NCBI GenBank assembly: GCA_949152475.1
Contig: OX424569.1
Span: forward strand, 29,619,950-29,683,949
DNA length: 64,000 bases
Direction: 5' to 3'
DNA from: Terebella lapidaria
Lineage: Eukaryota > Annelida > Polychaeta > Terebellida > Terebellidae
The notes under the pieces are model-generated. The model saw only the letters and a list, made by a program, of their open reading frames with translations. It was not told the DNA's origin and did no database searches. The first letter of the stretch is position 1, and each line of letters begins with the position of its first letter. Shown here in pieces: positions 12,509-25,614 of this stretch. The translations under genes and the position numbers were made by a program.

Positions 12509-12966
12509 GATACACTTTATTCAGTCAACCCATTTCGCATGAGACACACAAAGAAGTGAGATATTCTGAAGTGTTTTTCTACGTGGGCCGATTATATATT
12601 ACCTTTAGTACAACATGTAGGTCAGTCATTTTTGCAACAGGAAGTGACACATATAAAAATACACATATTTTGAAAACCTATTCATACTACAACGATCAAC
12701 AAGATATTAAACGTTTACTCGCGGGCACTATTCGCCATTGACTGCTTCATGTCCAAGGTATACATATACCTTACATATACCCGCGGGTTTATCATCCATC
12801 ACCTTGGTGATAATCTGCTGACATCTCAATAAAAAAAAATCGATATACTATTAACACAATCAATATTGATGAGCGTTATCTAATGAAGACATTGTGGCTG
12901 ATTGGTGCACCTTTTAAGCGCTATGAATATTGATTTTTTTTTGTCTCTACTCAAGAAGCTGATAAA
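12509..12966. other. Non-genic spacer
   Basis: AT-rich, with no exon or repeat that I can define between two inverted-repeat elements. Confidence 0.5.
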
Positions 12967-13208
12967 ATACGGCCGTTTCGAGATACAAGCTGCCCACTCC
13001 CACGTACAGTTAATATTTCCTGCGGTCTTGGAATTTGCGGATCTTTTTGTTTATTATGGGATAGCTAAACTGGTTTTATCGTGTTTTGGTTTCATTTTGC
13101 AAGATAAAATGACGTATATTCATGACGTCAAAATACAGAAACTTAACTTTAATACCTCACGGTGGAGAGTTCTAGGGTCCGCAAATTGTATCTCGAATCG
13201 ACCGTATT
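12967..13208. mobile_element. 242-bp MITE with 26-bp inverted ends
   Basis: Left end TACGGCCGTTTCGAGATACA, right end TGTATCTCGAATCGACCGTA: inverted with few mismatches. The inside is AT-rich and weakly inverted. The plus-strand frame across it is incidental. Confidence 0.75.
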
Positions 13209-13905
13209 AGGCCTTATGCCGATTAATCGTTCCTGTTTCTGAATTTGAAATAAATATAAGCAAATCGTTGTACTGCACTGATACATGGCGTGTGTGTTAT
13301 GCAGTTTTGAAACTGATACTCAGATGAAATTGACTACAGTCTACATAAAACACGACGAATGGGAATAAAATACATGTTTAGTTACATAGCAATAGTTGGT
13401 AGACGGGAATAATAGGTTATCCAACATGATGCTGTGTGAAATGAACGTTCACATATTTTCTTTACCTAATATGTGAAAGAATTTTATTAATTAAGGGAAG
13501 ATATTTTAAATTTTTTTTATTGATAAATGGGGGGGGGGTACATGCATGGTGACCGGGTATTCCATTGCTCCGAAAATGTCAAAATCGATCTTCAATAAAT
13601 TCTTACATAAGCACGCATAACGTCTTCTGTAAACGCATCTGTTCGTTTCATGCTTATGGTGTTGTTCTTTAGCCTCAACTTGCACCAAATGACTAAAGCG
13701 GTGAATCCTACACTTAAGAATGCGAGGCGCTGGTATCGCGGGCCGGGCTCGGTCTTTGATGACCTCTTGTGCATGAAAAACAACGATTAATCAGACATGA
13801 GCAAAACATCTCCATGAACAAATGATGAACAACATCTCCATGAACAACCGATATGGAGTTATTTTGGCAAAATGATTACCGAATGGTATATTCACCTTAT
13901 ATTTT
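13209..13905. other. Non-genic spacer
   Basis: It contains a poly(G) run near 13531 and a short direct duplication of CATCTCCATGAACAA near 13810-13845. No exon is seen. Confidence 0.5.
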
Positions 13906-15137
13906 ATTAGGGCACTTCGGCACGAAATGTCCTTATGGTTTTGTCAGAATTTTGTTTTCTTCTTGTTTTTCTTTTTATTTCTTTTTTTTCACTTTTACGC
14001 CTTGACGAATCTTCGAGAAATTTTCACCAGTTATCACATAATACATAGATGAACCCTATTGTTTTGGAGCCGGCTCCGAGGTCTGGTTAGTCCGTGAGGA
14101 TGAATTTTGTGTCAAATGGTTCCCGGATAATAACTCAAAAAGTACTTGTGCTACCATTCTGAAACTTTACATATTTACGGACGTTATTTTCGTACTTGTG
14201 ACACTAGACAGACATGTCTTAGGGGTATCTTAGGTGAACTTGGCCCTGGACCAATTTTGTTTTTGCTGAGTCGGTGTTTTTCATTTTCGGCCATATCTCG
14301 GAAACGGTGCGTCGTAGAGCAAAACCGACGTTATTTTCGGACTCTTGACACTACGCAAACATGTCTCAGGGGTATGTTGGGTGAACTTGGCCCTGGGCCA
14401 AATTTGTTGTTGTTGAGTCAGTGTTTTTCATTTTCGGCCATATCTCGGAAACGGTGCGTCGTAGAACAAAATGGAGGTTACTTTCGGACGCGTGACACTA
14501 GACAAACATGTCTTAGGGGTATGTTGGTTGAACTTGGTCCTGGGCCAAATTGTTTTTGCTGAGTTGGCGTTTTTCATATTCGGTCATATCTCAGGAACGG
14601 TGCGTCATAGAGCGAAACGGAGGTTATTTTTGGACTCATGACATAACACTAGACAAACATGTCTTAGGGGTATGTTGGGTGAACTTGGTCCTGGGCCAAA
14701 TTTTTTTTTGCTGAGTCGGCGTTTTTCATTTTCGGCCATATCTCAAAAACGGTGGACCGTAGAGCGAAACAGACGTTATTTTCGGACTCGTGACATTAGG
14801 CAAACATGTCTTAGGGGTATGTTGGGTGAATTTGGTCCTGGGCCAATTTTTTTTTTTTTGCTGAGTCAGCATTTTCTTTTTCAGCCATATCTCGGAAACG
14901 GTGCGTTGTAGAGCGAAATGGACGTTATTTTCGGACCCGTGACACTAGACAAACATGTCTTAGGGGTATGTTGGGTGAACTCGGTCCTGGGCCATATCTC
15001 GTTTATTTTCATTTATATCTCAGAAACCGTCGTCTTATAGTGAAATGGATGTATCTACATAATCATTTTAGTGGAAGAGTTGTCAGTAATTAACGGTTCA
15101 CCTGTGATTGTGTTGTGTATCGAAATGCCCCAAGGCC
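13906..15137. repeat. Repeat element with internal tandem array of about 150-bp units
   Basis: About six units repeat CATGTCTTAGGGGTATGTTG, CTTGGTCCTGGGCCAA, GCTGAGTCGGCGTTTTTCAT and CATATCTCGGAAACGGTGCG between 14160 and 15000. The flanks GGGCACTTCGGCAC (13909) and GTATCGAAATGCCCC (15118) are imperfectly inverted, suggesting one mobile unit with an internal array. The long plus-strand frames here (CLRGMLGELGPGP) follow the repeat and are not a gene. Confidence 0.75.
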
Positions 15138-16762
15138 TCTACGTCTAGTTTTAGTGTGGGTTTCATTGGTCCATACACCAATACACTGACTATTTTATCC
15201 CTTTAGATTCCCTTTTGGTTCGCATTGGCATTCGAGCACTGGAGAATTTATTCTTGGCAGTATCGTTATCAGTTGGTATGAATAACAATACTCCTAGAGG
15301 GAGTACCAAAAGCATAGATGTGTACTCAGTTATGTTGTTTCTGTTATGTATGTATTTGAGGGAATTGTCATGTTTGTAGCAATGAATGTGCCGTTGAATA
15401 TACACACGATCTACTCATAGGATCACACCTTAGCCAGGATGATGGACCAATCAATCGCGATATATTTCAGATCCAAAACGATGGTATATGCATACTATAT
15501 CCATTTTGTCGATTTCATTTTCTCTCTGGTGGCATATGACACATTTTGTCATTGACTGAACGCAGGCAAGATGTGACATGAGTGACATACACTGCCGAGT
15601 GACATATCGTATGCCTGATATGACTTTCTGTCCCCGGACTATGAGATTGGATAACGGACCCTGTTTTGTTTGCTCGGAATACTTGATACTGGGTATTGAT
15701 TCCACGTCTATAGGGTATATTCGAACCAATATGCTGAGTAATAAATAGTTCAAATGAAAAAAAAATGTACACAATAAATCAACTAACATGGTTACTTGAT
15801 CAAGAGAGAAAACAACCTCAATCAAATTAAATATATTTAATTGGTTTTCTCACATATCTCACAACAAATCCTGCAACATATGCCATACATGATAAATAAT
15901 AGTGTCTTATGTAACGGCTTTCATACTGGGAATACTTTTCTATTTACACTATTTATTTATGATCACGTGCAGTTGATTCATCGCAATATATGAAGTATTC
16001 TTCGATCACTGTCGTACTTGATTGAAGTTTAATCATTTGGAACTGGTAATTTTCACAAGTACTACACATATGCTCGGCATGTGGTTTATTTATAGTCAGG
16101 TGCGCCCTACGCATGGTCACACAGCCGTGTACTCATCGTGAAACTGGTGTAATGATGCTGACAGATCAAAGCGAATAGCATTTATTCACATGAAACCTGT
16201 CTTCCCTACCAGGCAATGAAGAGCATGACCTTTGATTAATTGTCCTCGTTCAGGGTTCACTCTCTCGGGACACGTCTTATGAACAAGTTACATACAGTAA
16301 TTTATCAGCCGGGGGTGTAACGAGCCGTGTCAGAACAAACTGCAGCATTTATCTGAACGTCACAGCACTTCATATTGATTGAACACCGATGAATATTTGC
16401 TAGTATTACACTATTTTATCTACCAGTGTCGAAACTGTGTCCTGTAACACATCCACTGTACAGAAATACTCTGCTCTGTTCAACGGGTTTTCCCCAGAAG
16501 AAAAATGATAAATTCAGCAAATTTTCAAAACATGCAAAAATCGTGACATTATTACAGTCGAACACGACATATACGTTTTGTCAGATATATGTCTACATCC
16601 GGTACACAGCAAAATTAGTCATTACAGTCATCTATGTCGCAGTTATTGACATTGCAGTGCACATTAGGTTCCTAGTTTGCACGATATGTATCTGATGTGT
16701 GCCAGTTTTATACCAGTACTGGTCATATTGGAACCATTGGTGTAATCAGATCGAACCAGACA
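15138..16762. other. Upstream region of SUEL receptor 2
   Basis: No exon recognised. A segment at 15612-15680 is shared with the copy-A locus at 32553-32620. The promoter of the plus-strand receptor presumably lies just before 16763, but no clear core motif is seen. Confidence 0.5.
15612..15680. repeat. Dispersed repeat, copy 1
   Basis: GCCTGATATGACTTTCTGTC, GGACTATGAGATTGGATAAC and CCCTGTTTTGT occur in the same order at 32553-32620 with only a few differences. The identity of the element is unknown. Confidence 0.75.
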
Positions 16763-18669
16763 ATGGGCTGTGGATTTTACACGTTTATACTGATTAGCAG
16801 TATTATTCGAGTTTCAATAGCTGTCAGTGAATCTTTGCAGGAAGGTAAGTAACAGCATTAAGTCTTTGTAAATATGAATTGTCTCAATAACTAGTCATGT
16901 TAAGACTCCACAAAAGAGCTTAAAACAGGGAGCTGTCACTCCGAAAATATCAATGTTTATCATGCCCCACATAAACGACTGCTAGTCCGTGGGTCTGTTC
17001 TCGTAATGTTACTTTATGCTATAGTAATAAAGGTAATACTAGTAATAAAGTGTGACCTTCTCATCACACAGCCTTCAATCCCACTAACCAGTTTAAAGTC
17101 CAAAAGGGTACCTATTTCTTTCAGCTTCCTGATTTCACAGATATGACATGAATGTCGTTTAACAAAGCACAACACAATAATTACATGTATGTTAGTATTG
17201 AGATGAAGTCTTGTGTTGAAATTAGTTTTTCTGTTTGACTTTATTTTAAATAAATACTTCACCAATAATACATATATAGATGTGTTTGTGTTTTTTTAAA
17301 CAAATGGACCAGTACAAATGTTCTCGCAACAGTATACAAATGCAAAAGTTGCTCGTGCTCTCACGTGTCATTAATTGAAAAGCTTCCAGGTGTACGGGCG
17401 ATGTATTCGACACTGCCCTGTGTGGAAGCTCAATGCTGATCAACATACAGACTGCTTACTTCATTGACTATCGTGGATGGAGTGAAAACAATAGGGTTTG
17501 CCAATATGATAGACGTGACTGTAGAAGCACCGTGGAATATGAAGACAGGAAAACTTACCACCGTCTCCTGGCAGCTTGTAACAACACAGAGACATGCTCT
17601 GGGTATAAAGTACCACAAAACTATATAGTCAACTGTGGGTATAGTGACTATATGGTCGTCTATTTCACATGTATTCCACAACCGACAACCCCTAGTATCA
17701 CGGGTGAGTATCGTTCTTTATCTTTATTCGCACACGCACGAAGTTGTTTATCAGAAGTAGCATATGTAGTAGTGGCATATTTGATCATTCCTACCGCAGG
17801 CCTGGTCAGGGAAGTTAAGTAAAGGGAGTTTAATCGTATGTGTTACAGATGCATCTACGTCAGTGAATGCCGAGACGGAAGGTTATTATTATTTAATAGC
17901 ACCAGTATTATTATCAGTTTGTTGTTCTTGTTATTGTTGTTGTTGTTTTTGTTGTTGTTGTTGTTGTTGTTGTTGTTGATCTCATATTGTACGTTATTAT
18001 TCAGATACTGGAGTGTGGATTCCAATTACGATAACATTCAGTATAATTGGTGTGTTGTTGGTGGCGGGTTCGTTTGTGATTTACTTCAAAAGGTAATACT
18101 AAACCTGTTGAAATGTCCATACCCCCACATTACTGTTCCGATGACGCATGTTAAATGTTTGGACTGGTACGGCACTGCATGTGGTTCCATGAATGTTTAT
18201 GCAAACACTCATACCGACATCACAAATTTATTTAATTAATGTGCAGGTTTTTTTTTTCAATCATTTCAGTAATTATCCCATGTTTATCCAGTAAGGATGC
18301 AATTGTATTACAGTTCTATTAATTTTCAGAAGGAAGAAAACCGTTTGCATCCTGCACACACACAAAGCTTGTGTCGACCCGGAACAAGCCCCGGATGTGG
18401 AGTATATAAATATTGAAACAGGAAGTCATGGTTTACGTCCAACAAACTGCACGCCAGTTGAAGAGTTCCCCAGCTCGTACCCTAATGAAGTCGATGACAC
18501 ATCCTGTGTGGTTACTGAACAGGATACTAAACCAGTACCGGGAAATGACGAGTACTGTGCGAATGAGTACACACTGGTAGTACACGATAGAAGACATGTA
18601 GCACTGGACCAGGATGATACCACGATAGTTGAAAACGAGTCTTATCTGCCGGTCGAGTTTGAGGGATAG
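16763..18669 (+). CDS. Type I membrane receptor with SUEL-like lectin domain (paralogue 2)
   Basis: Five exons: 16763-16844, 17383-17703, 17849-17881, 18005-18092, 18330-18669. Phases are 1,1,1,2 and the product is 287 residues. Exon 1 is a signal peptide (GFYTFILISSIIRVSIAVS). Exon 2 (28-134) has all eight SUEL-type cysteines, at about 31, 41, 67, 74, 93, 99, 112 and 124, with AYFIDYRG and CGYSDYMVVYFTC in the places of the family's YGR and final strands. Exon 3 is an 11-residue stalk. Exon 4 (88 nt, as in paralogue 1) is a membrane helix (about 149-172) ending KRRKK. Exon 5 is the tail, with DVEYINIE at Tyr200, an ITIM-like V-x-Y-x-x-I and YxN site, plus NEYTLV. The donor of exon 3 (G|GTTATT) is weak. 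Paralogue 1 lies inverted at 1.5-5.4 kb. The family is inferred from motifs; the ligand is unknown. Confidence 0.82.
17905..17985. repeat. TTG microsatellite in intron 3 of SUEL receptor 2
   Basis: Runs of TTG/TTGTTA lie just upstream of exon 4. They also serve as its pyrimidine-rich stretch. Confidence 0.8.
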
Positions 18670-18794
18670 TTTCTCCATATATGGGTTCAACAATTCCATA
18701 TCACTCGCGCTGAAGATTAACTTTCAAAGCTTCTAGCTGAAGCTTATAGAAAATTTGTTGATATGTTGACTTCGTTGCACATGGAACTCCTGTT

Positions 18795-18800
18795 AATAAA
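18795..18800 (+). terminator. Poly(A) signal of SUEL receptor 2
   Basis: AATAAA about 125 bp past the stop at 18669. Confidence 0.6.
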
Positions 18801-19750
18801 TCCACTGAATATTATTCGGAATTTCATTCCCTAGAAACTTGTGGTATCTTTTATCTCCAATCTTGTATATGATGCCCATGAACGTCGTGTCACAATCAAA
18901 TATTATGCGTATCGTAGGTATCTTGTATCAGACAGAATGTAAATGTGTCATGAATATTTTGACATTTTATTTTGACATGTTTTAAACGTACATTAGTTGG
19001 GCGATATGATGTGATGTGATGTTGATGTGATGTTTATTCAGAACCAATCACCTATACATTCATATATATGTATACATACATTCGAATTCATTTTTCGAAT
19101 ACAATATAAAATTTGCGTTTGGCCCTAGGAGCACTACAAGAAATAAATGTCTGTAACCGTAGTGCCCCTATACATAAATATATACATACATACTGAGGAA
19201 TAAACACAATCGTGAAAATCAATATGTCAATATTTTACTTTTTTCGGATCAGGATATAGTGGTAAGTGGTGTACACGAACTGAAATGTTCGCTTTGAGTT
19301 GAAGAGAGTGGGGGCTCTGTAGAGACAGTTAACAGTATTGTCTGATATAAAAACATTTGATAATGATGTACGTATATCATTGGGCAAGTCCTGCCATAGT
19401 TTAGGGCCTTGATAAATGAATGTTTTCATCATACGGACAGATTCGGGCTTCAGTATATGTGGGTTATTTCTTTGCCTAGTATTATGAGAGTGTATTTCAC
19501 TATTTGACGTGAACATTGAGAGCGAGGGAGGCGGTAGGCTTTCGTTAGTGAACTGGTACATACATTTGGCTAACTGAATATTGTACATATCGTTTAGTTT
19601 CGGAATTTTCAGTTTAGCAAATAAGGGTTAGTGTGATCATTGTAAGCTGCTTTCATTATATTCCGGACACACTTTTTCTGTAGTATTTCACTGTGGCGCA
19701 ATTGTGATTTGGGAGCTGAACCCCACAACATTATCCCATATAATAGACAA

Positions 19751-20579
19751 GCATCACAACAGCAGAACTTGAGGTTACGTGTGCGGCCACAGGGACAAAG
19801 GAGAGTAGAACCAGTACTCGAGGCTGAGTGAACACGAAAAAAATCAAGGATAAGTAGACACGAAACCCATTTCTTGGTTAAACAACCAAACAAAATATTG
19901 TGGGTCTTGTTTCTATGTGATATGAAAATTCTAATTGTGAACCTGAACGTTATGACAACCTGTCGAATATTTTGATGTCCATGCGTAAATTGATTCTCAC
20001 CTGCTCTTTTGTTGAGTTGCTCATTATTCTTGCCCAAATGTGTTTTGGTTGAACTTTCCACAAAGGACTATGGTGTGTGTTTCCCTTGCTCAATATTTGG
20101 AAATCAACTTAAAGCCTATTGATTAGTTTGATAACAACAAAGATGTCCGCTTTGATAACAATATGAAACAATGAACTCGAATCGTATTGTAACTCGAACT
20201 CGTATTGTAATAACTCTCTACTTCCCTCTCACAGAGAACAATTCTCGTAGATGGTCTTACACTACCATAGTACCTCCAATACTGGTGCCGAGCTTGTCCA
20301 TGCGAAAATTGATTGTTACTCGCATTTGTTTGTCGACTCGTCCATTATTCTTGCCAAAATGTGTTTTAGTTGCACTTTCCACAAATGACCAAGGTGTGTG
20401 TTTTCTTTGTTCAATATTTGCTACTTAACTTTGTTGTAATCTGAGATTATGACATGAAATATGGATAATGTCATCGCTGACTTAATTCGGTAGCAATAAG
20501 TCCACGCATGGACAAGCTCCTCACCAGTAGTACCATGGGGTCAAAATTACACTAACAGATATAGTACGGCTAACGCCGC
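19751..20579. mobile_element. 829-bp insertion in the LINE-beta 3' part
   Basis: ACAA occurs on both edges (19747-19750 and 20580-20583), and removing the insert rejoins the LINE frame (…PHC-LLYGIMLW). The inside carries a direct repeat: about 19970-20110 and 20297-20427 share TTATTCTTGCC, AAATGTGTTTTRGTTG and GGTGTGTGTTT. No inverted ends and no coding capacity are seen. The superfamily is unknown. Confidence 0.7.
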
Positions 20580-22177
20580 ACAATGAGGATGCATTACGGA
20601 GTGATACAGAAGCCATAAATTGGCTGATGAAAGTATACGTTTCGAAGCATTAATGGCATACAGACCGCTAGAAATTGTTCGACATATGTGTTGAATTTGC
20701 TCATTCCACGTGAACCATTCGTCTATATAGATCCCAAGAAATTTGGTGCATTTCAATCTAGAAATAGATTAAAGATTGGTTACCCAATCGTAGATGTGTA
20801 ATGTTATTCGCTTTTTATCTATGCAAATTTGATATGATGAAATTGGTTTTTTGAACATTTAGCGATAACTTGTTCGCAGCAAACCAGTCCGCCAATGAGG
20901 ATAAATCCTCTTCCATATTGGTGCATAGTTGATCTATATCCGGAGATGAACAGTATAGAGTGGTGTCATCGGCAAATAAAATACACCGCGAGTGTTCGAG
21001 AATATTAGGAAGATCGTTCGAGGCACCCCACAGGAGACGTTATGATTAGTGGACACAAATTCCTTGTATGCAACGTATTGTTTTCGATTAGTGAGATACC
21101 TTCTGAACCACTCCAAGGCCACACCCCGCTCACCATAATGATCGAGTTTTTTCAGCAAAATTTCATGATCGATAGTGTCGAAGGCCTTGGAGAGGTCCAG
21201 AAAGACAGATAATGCTATTTGTTTATTTTCTAGTGTTTTTTTAATGTGTCCCATTTATGTTGCGAACGCGTCGATAGTCGAGTGGTAAGGTCGAAAACCA
21301 AACTGATTTTCGAAAAGAATTGAATTTTTGACACAAAAAGAGTAAAGCCTGCAATGAACTACCTTTTCCAGAACTTTAGATACAGATGGTAAGAGGGATA
21401 TTGGTCTATAGTTACCGAATTCGTTTTTATCCTTTGATTTGTAGATTGGTATGACTTCAGCAATTTTCATACTGTCGGGAACAATTCCATATTGCAATGA
21501 TTTATTTATTACTTTACTAATCGGTATTGATATGGACAAATTTATGGATTTTATTAGCTTGGAGCTGATACCGTCATGCCCATGGCTTGTTTTAGGCTTC
21601 AGGGAGGATATGATTTTTTCAATTTCACCTCGGTCTGTTGGGGACATGAAAAAAGACTTGCATATTCTCGCTGAATCCAGGTAATTGTGAAACGGCTGAT
21701 TCGGTGTACCGATTTTGTTAGCGTACTTTGGACCAATTTCTGAAAAATATTTACAAAATTCATTTGCAATAACTGTTATGTCACTTGTTAGTTCGTTTCC
21801 TATTTTGAAAGTGTCTGAGATTCCAGATTTATTCGGTGTTTTCCGTATGAGATTAGGTTCCATGTACGCCGGGGGTCATTGTTGAGGCTTTGAAGTTTAT
21901 CAGCATAATAGTTTTCTATTTGATTATACTTATTTCTATATTGTACATACTTGCTGTGTTCTTTGCTATCCTTTGGTTTCCCCAGACATTGTTTATATAA
22001 CTTATCGCGGGACTTTTTAATAAAGAAGGGGTCATGCATTTTTCACGTATCATGCACTTACCTGGTATTTTTTTCACTGATTCTGGCATAAATCGGTCCA
22101 TTGCAGACCGTATTGTATCAACTAGAGTGTCATTCGCTTCGTTAATGGATAGATTGTCCAGAAAAGACCATTCAGTA
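20580..22177 (-). pseudogene. Reverse transcriptase remnant of LINE-beta
   Basis: On minus, the finger and palm blocks are readable: HGHDGISSKLIK, VIPIYKSKDKNEFGNYRPIS, NQFGFRPYHSTIDA, then after a frame break FLDLSKAFDTIDHE and EWFRRYLTNRKQYV. After CGVP the expected PQGSVLGPL block is lost. FADDTTLY survives only in a shifted frame near 20950. FLGIYIDEWFTWNEQI follows. Several frame breaks make it inactive. Confidence 0.85.
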
Positions 22178-22829
22178 CAGTGGCGTACCTGATATTTTCC
22201 AGGGGGGGGGGGGGGGGAACTTTCGAAATTTCCGAATATGGATATATTGTGATAGGTAATGTTGTGATACATCATGGTGTGATGTATATTACGTGATCTC
22301 GATTGTCACCACACACGTGTGCTAGATCGACACGCTCCAATCGACGCTGGTAGATTCATTCCAATATCTGTGAAATATATATCACTGACCTATGCATGTT
22401 ATGTAATGCTGTACAGTACTGTAACTTTCAGAAATCCCTGGATTTCTGAATCAGGGATTTTTAGAGAAAAATTGGGAAGAGGCTGCAGCACACAATCCCC
22501 TCCCCCTACGGCGGCCCAATGCTGCCATTATTCATGTCTGAGTTGAGAGTAGATTTAAAATCAGTTTCATAGTTAGTAAATAGTTATTTTCAGTTATGAA
22601 ACTAGTTTCGAGCAAGGCACAAACCTTTACACCCGGCACAAACCTTTCTAGCAGGGCACAAACTTTTTTAACAGGGTGCAAACCTTTCTAGCATGGCGCA
22701 AACCGTTTTAGCAAGGCACAAACCTTTATGACGGCGCATAAACCTTTATAACAGGGCACAAACCTTTTTAGCAGGGTGCAAATCTTTATAGAACGGCACA
22801 AACCTTTATAACACGGCATGGCGCCACTG
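22178..22829. mobile_element. hAT-like non-autonomous element in LINE-beta
   Basis: Both ends are CAGTGGCG (left CAGTGGCGTACC, right GGCGCCACTG), and the 8-bp flanks ATTCAGTA and AATCAGTA differ at one base. An 8-bp duplication with CAGTGG ends is the hAT signature. The inside has a poly(G) run (22201-22217) and about eight tandem copies of an interrupted 22-bp word, GGCACAAACCTTTATAACA, between 22610 and 22815. No transposase is present. Confidence 0.85.
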
Positions 22830-23087
22830 AATCAGTACTTTCTAGGAAAGAAGCTAGTTGGTTTATAGTATCATCATCAAATGGTCGATACGTTATAGAA
22901 ACTATTTGTTTTTCAATCACTTTCCTTTGGCCATGTGACGTGATAAATTGGCAGGTGATCCGATATGTCAGTTGTTATGATGCCCGATTGAACTTTTTCG
23001 TGTTTACCAATACGAATGTAAATATTGTCTATTATCGTGGCGGATTCCTGTGTGATACGTGTTGGTTTGTTGATTGTTGGTACTATA

Positions 23088-23651
23088 CTCTGATTTTTCT
23101 AACTCGTTTACACTGTTTTTCGCTGATATTTTTGCGATGCTAATAGGTATCATTCTATAATTTGGCATACTTCATCTGGGAGTCAAACGGCAATTATGCA
23201 CCAAATTTCAGATTTCTATCGCGAAAATTGAAAAAGTTGGCAATCTACCTCAATGTTAAATTTAGCCCTGCCATTTATTTTCTGAGTTCGCACACAATTT
23301 TGGGCAATTGCTCGGTTTTGTAGCGGTACAAACTTTTAAAATAAACATGTTTGTGTAGAATACATCCCAATGTGTCTTCTCGTCCCAAATCACAAAAATA
23401 CTTCGAATTCTGGTGGATGTAAACAAGACGAAATCCTCGAAAATGCTCATATTCTCAAGATCCCGTTTTCGCCTGAAATTTAACATTGTGGTAGATTGCC
23501 AACTTCTTCAATTTTTGCGATAGAAGTCTGAAATTTAGTAGAAATTTGCCGTTTGACTCATGGGTGAAATGTGCGAAGTTATAGAAAGATAGCATTCAGC
23601 ATGGCAAAATTATCGTCAAAAAACGGTGTAAACAAGTTAGAAAAATCAGAG
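23088..23651. mobile_element. 564-bp inverted-repeat element in LINE-beta
   Basis: Left end CTCTGATTTTTCTAACTCG, right end its complement CAAGTTAGAAAAATCAGAG. The arms continue inverted (TTGGCAATCTACC near 23240, GGTAGATTGCCAA near 23490). TATA flanks both sides. It splits the endonuclease region of LINE-beta. Confidence 0.85.
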
Positions 23652-25614
23652 TATAGTCCAGCGGAGATGAAAGTATCAAGTACCTCTCGCGTGTATTTAT
23701 TATCACTGATATCGAGATAATTGAAATTCCTATCGGTCCCAATCATAACGTCTCCGGGAAACGATGCTAGATTATTCAGAACTGTTGTCAAATCGTTGCA
23801 CGGAAATTGATTCGCTAGTATTTGGTACACGATATATTTCGCCAATTAGAATTCTTCGGGACATGATATCTATTTCAGTAAATATTGTTTCAAATTCCAC
23901 ATCATGGTTAATGCACAGTCGTCAACGTACGCACAGGATTCCTGTAGCGGAGTTACAGGAAGCCTGCAAAAAGCAACAACATAATCTGAGAAAAATGATG
24001 GTAGGTGGGTATTTTTGGCTGGAAACACATCCCAAACGAGGTTTCCAGCAAAGGGTCTTAGCAGACAGATTAACATAATGCTATTCTTTTGCGTGTTAGT
24101 TTCATTTTTTGTTGACACCTTCGTCATTATTAAATATAAACACATGAAGTGAGATTATTCCTCAATTATCGTCAGATTGCCTCTTTGTCTACATGTAATC
24201 ACCATATAATGGAACTTTTGCTCACTGCTAATGTACATGGGGGTTGATTGGTTTACAGTTGATCAAATTCAACAGTTAATGGGAGGTGACACTCGTCTGT
24301 TTGTGTTTATCAAGCAATTGTTTATCGTAGCACACACGAGATATATGCTGCAGGATTCACGTAACAGGCGCTTAAGTATTCACGTAACAGGCGCCTCAGT
24401 ATTCAAGTAACACTAGATGTAAAATTGCCCCCAAAATATATCTCTCCACTAAATTAACTTTGTACACATCAATATCAACACATACAAAGGTCAGTTTCAT
24501 GGATTGTACATCGTACTTTTCCAGTACAAGCATACAGGCTGCAATATTCCTGGCTGGATCTCATCAATTGGCAATGCAAGTACCACTAGATGTAAAATTT
24601 TCCCCGAATCTCTCTTTCCACTAAATTTACAGCAAAATGATTTATTATATTTAACAACTGGAACGATGTAATATGTATGTACATTATACATAAACTGTAT
24701 ATATACAGTGTTCATCACGACCTCACTGATTAGTATTGGCACCAGCGTGGGACTGGATGCAGTGTTGTACAATGTTTCCCGTTTGCTCTGATGAGAAACT
24801 GTAGTACTCACAGTCACCAGCCATAATAATTCTCTGTATGAAAGTTGCTAAGAAAAACACACACGTAAGATAGGTTAGGTCCATGCAACACACCAGTATT
24901 GATATCATTGAGGACATGATGGGCGCTGTATATATTCAGTTCATTATATTGTTCCAGTTGTTACACATAATAAGTCATTTTGCTGTAAATTTATTGGAAA
25001 GAAATATTCGGGGGCAATTTTTATCTAGTGCTACTTGCATACTACATAACTTTACAACGAAGAAAAGGCATTGCCAGTTGATGAGATCCATCCAGGAATA
25101 TCACATATGCTTGTACCTTTCCAGTACAATGCACATTCCATGAATCTGACCTTTGTATGTGTTTATATTGATGTGTACGAAGGTAATTCAGTGGATAGAG
25201 ATATTTTGGGGCAATTTTACATCCAGCGTTACTTGAATACTGAAGTGCTTGTTACTTGAATAATGAAGCGCTTGTTACTTGAATACGGAAGCGCCTGTTA
25301 CGTGAATCCTGCAGTATATGTCTCGTGTGTGCTACGATAAACAATTGCTTCACAAACACAAACAGACGAGTGTCACCTCCCATTAACTGTTGAATTTGTT
25401 CAACTGTGAACCAATCAACCCCCATGTACATTAGCAGTGGGCAAAAGTTCCATTATATGGTGATTAAATTTGTGTAGCTTCTTATGTGTAGCGCCGATCT
25501 GACGGCGGCTGTTGTTTCATTCGTCTAGAAATTACCCAATATTGGAGCTATTTGTTTCATTTTTTCAAACTGCCATTTTAAATGCTGTGTTGACTGGACT
25601 AATAATGTACAGCA

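Noticed and set aside
14146..14911. Plus-strand frames repeating CLRGMLGELGPGP
   Set aside because: Product of the 150-bp tandem array; the frames break at poly(T) length changes.
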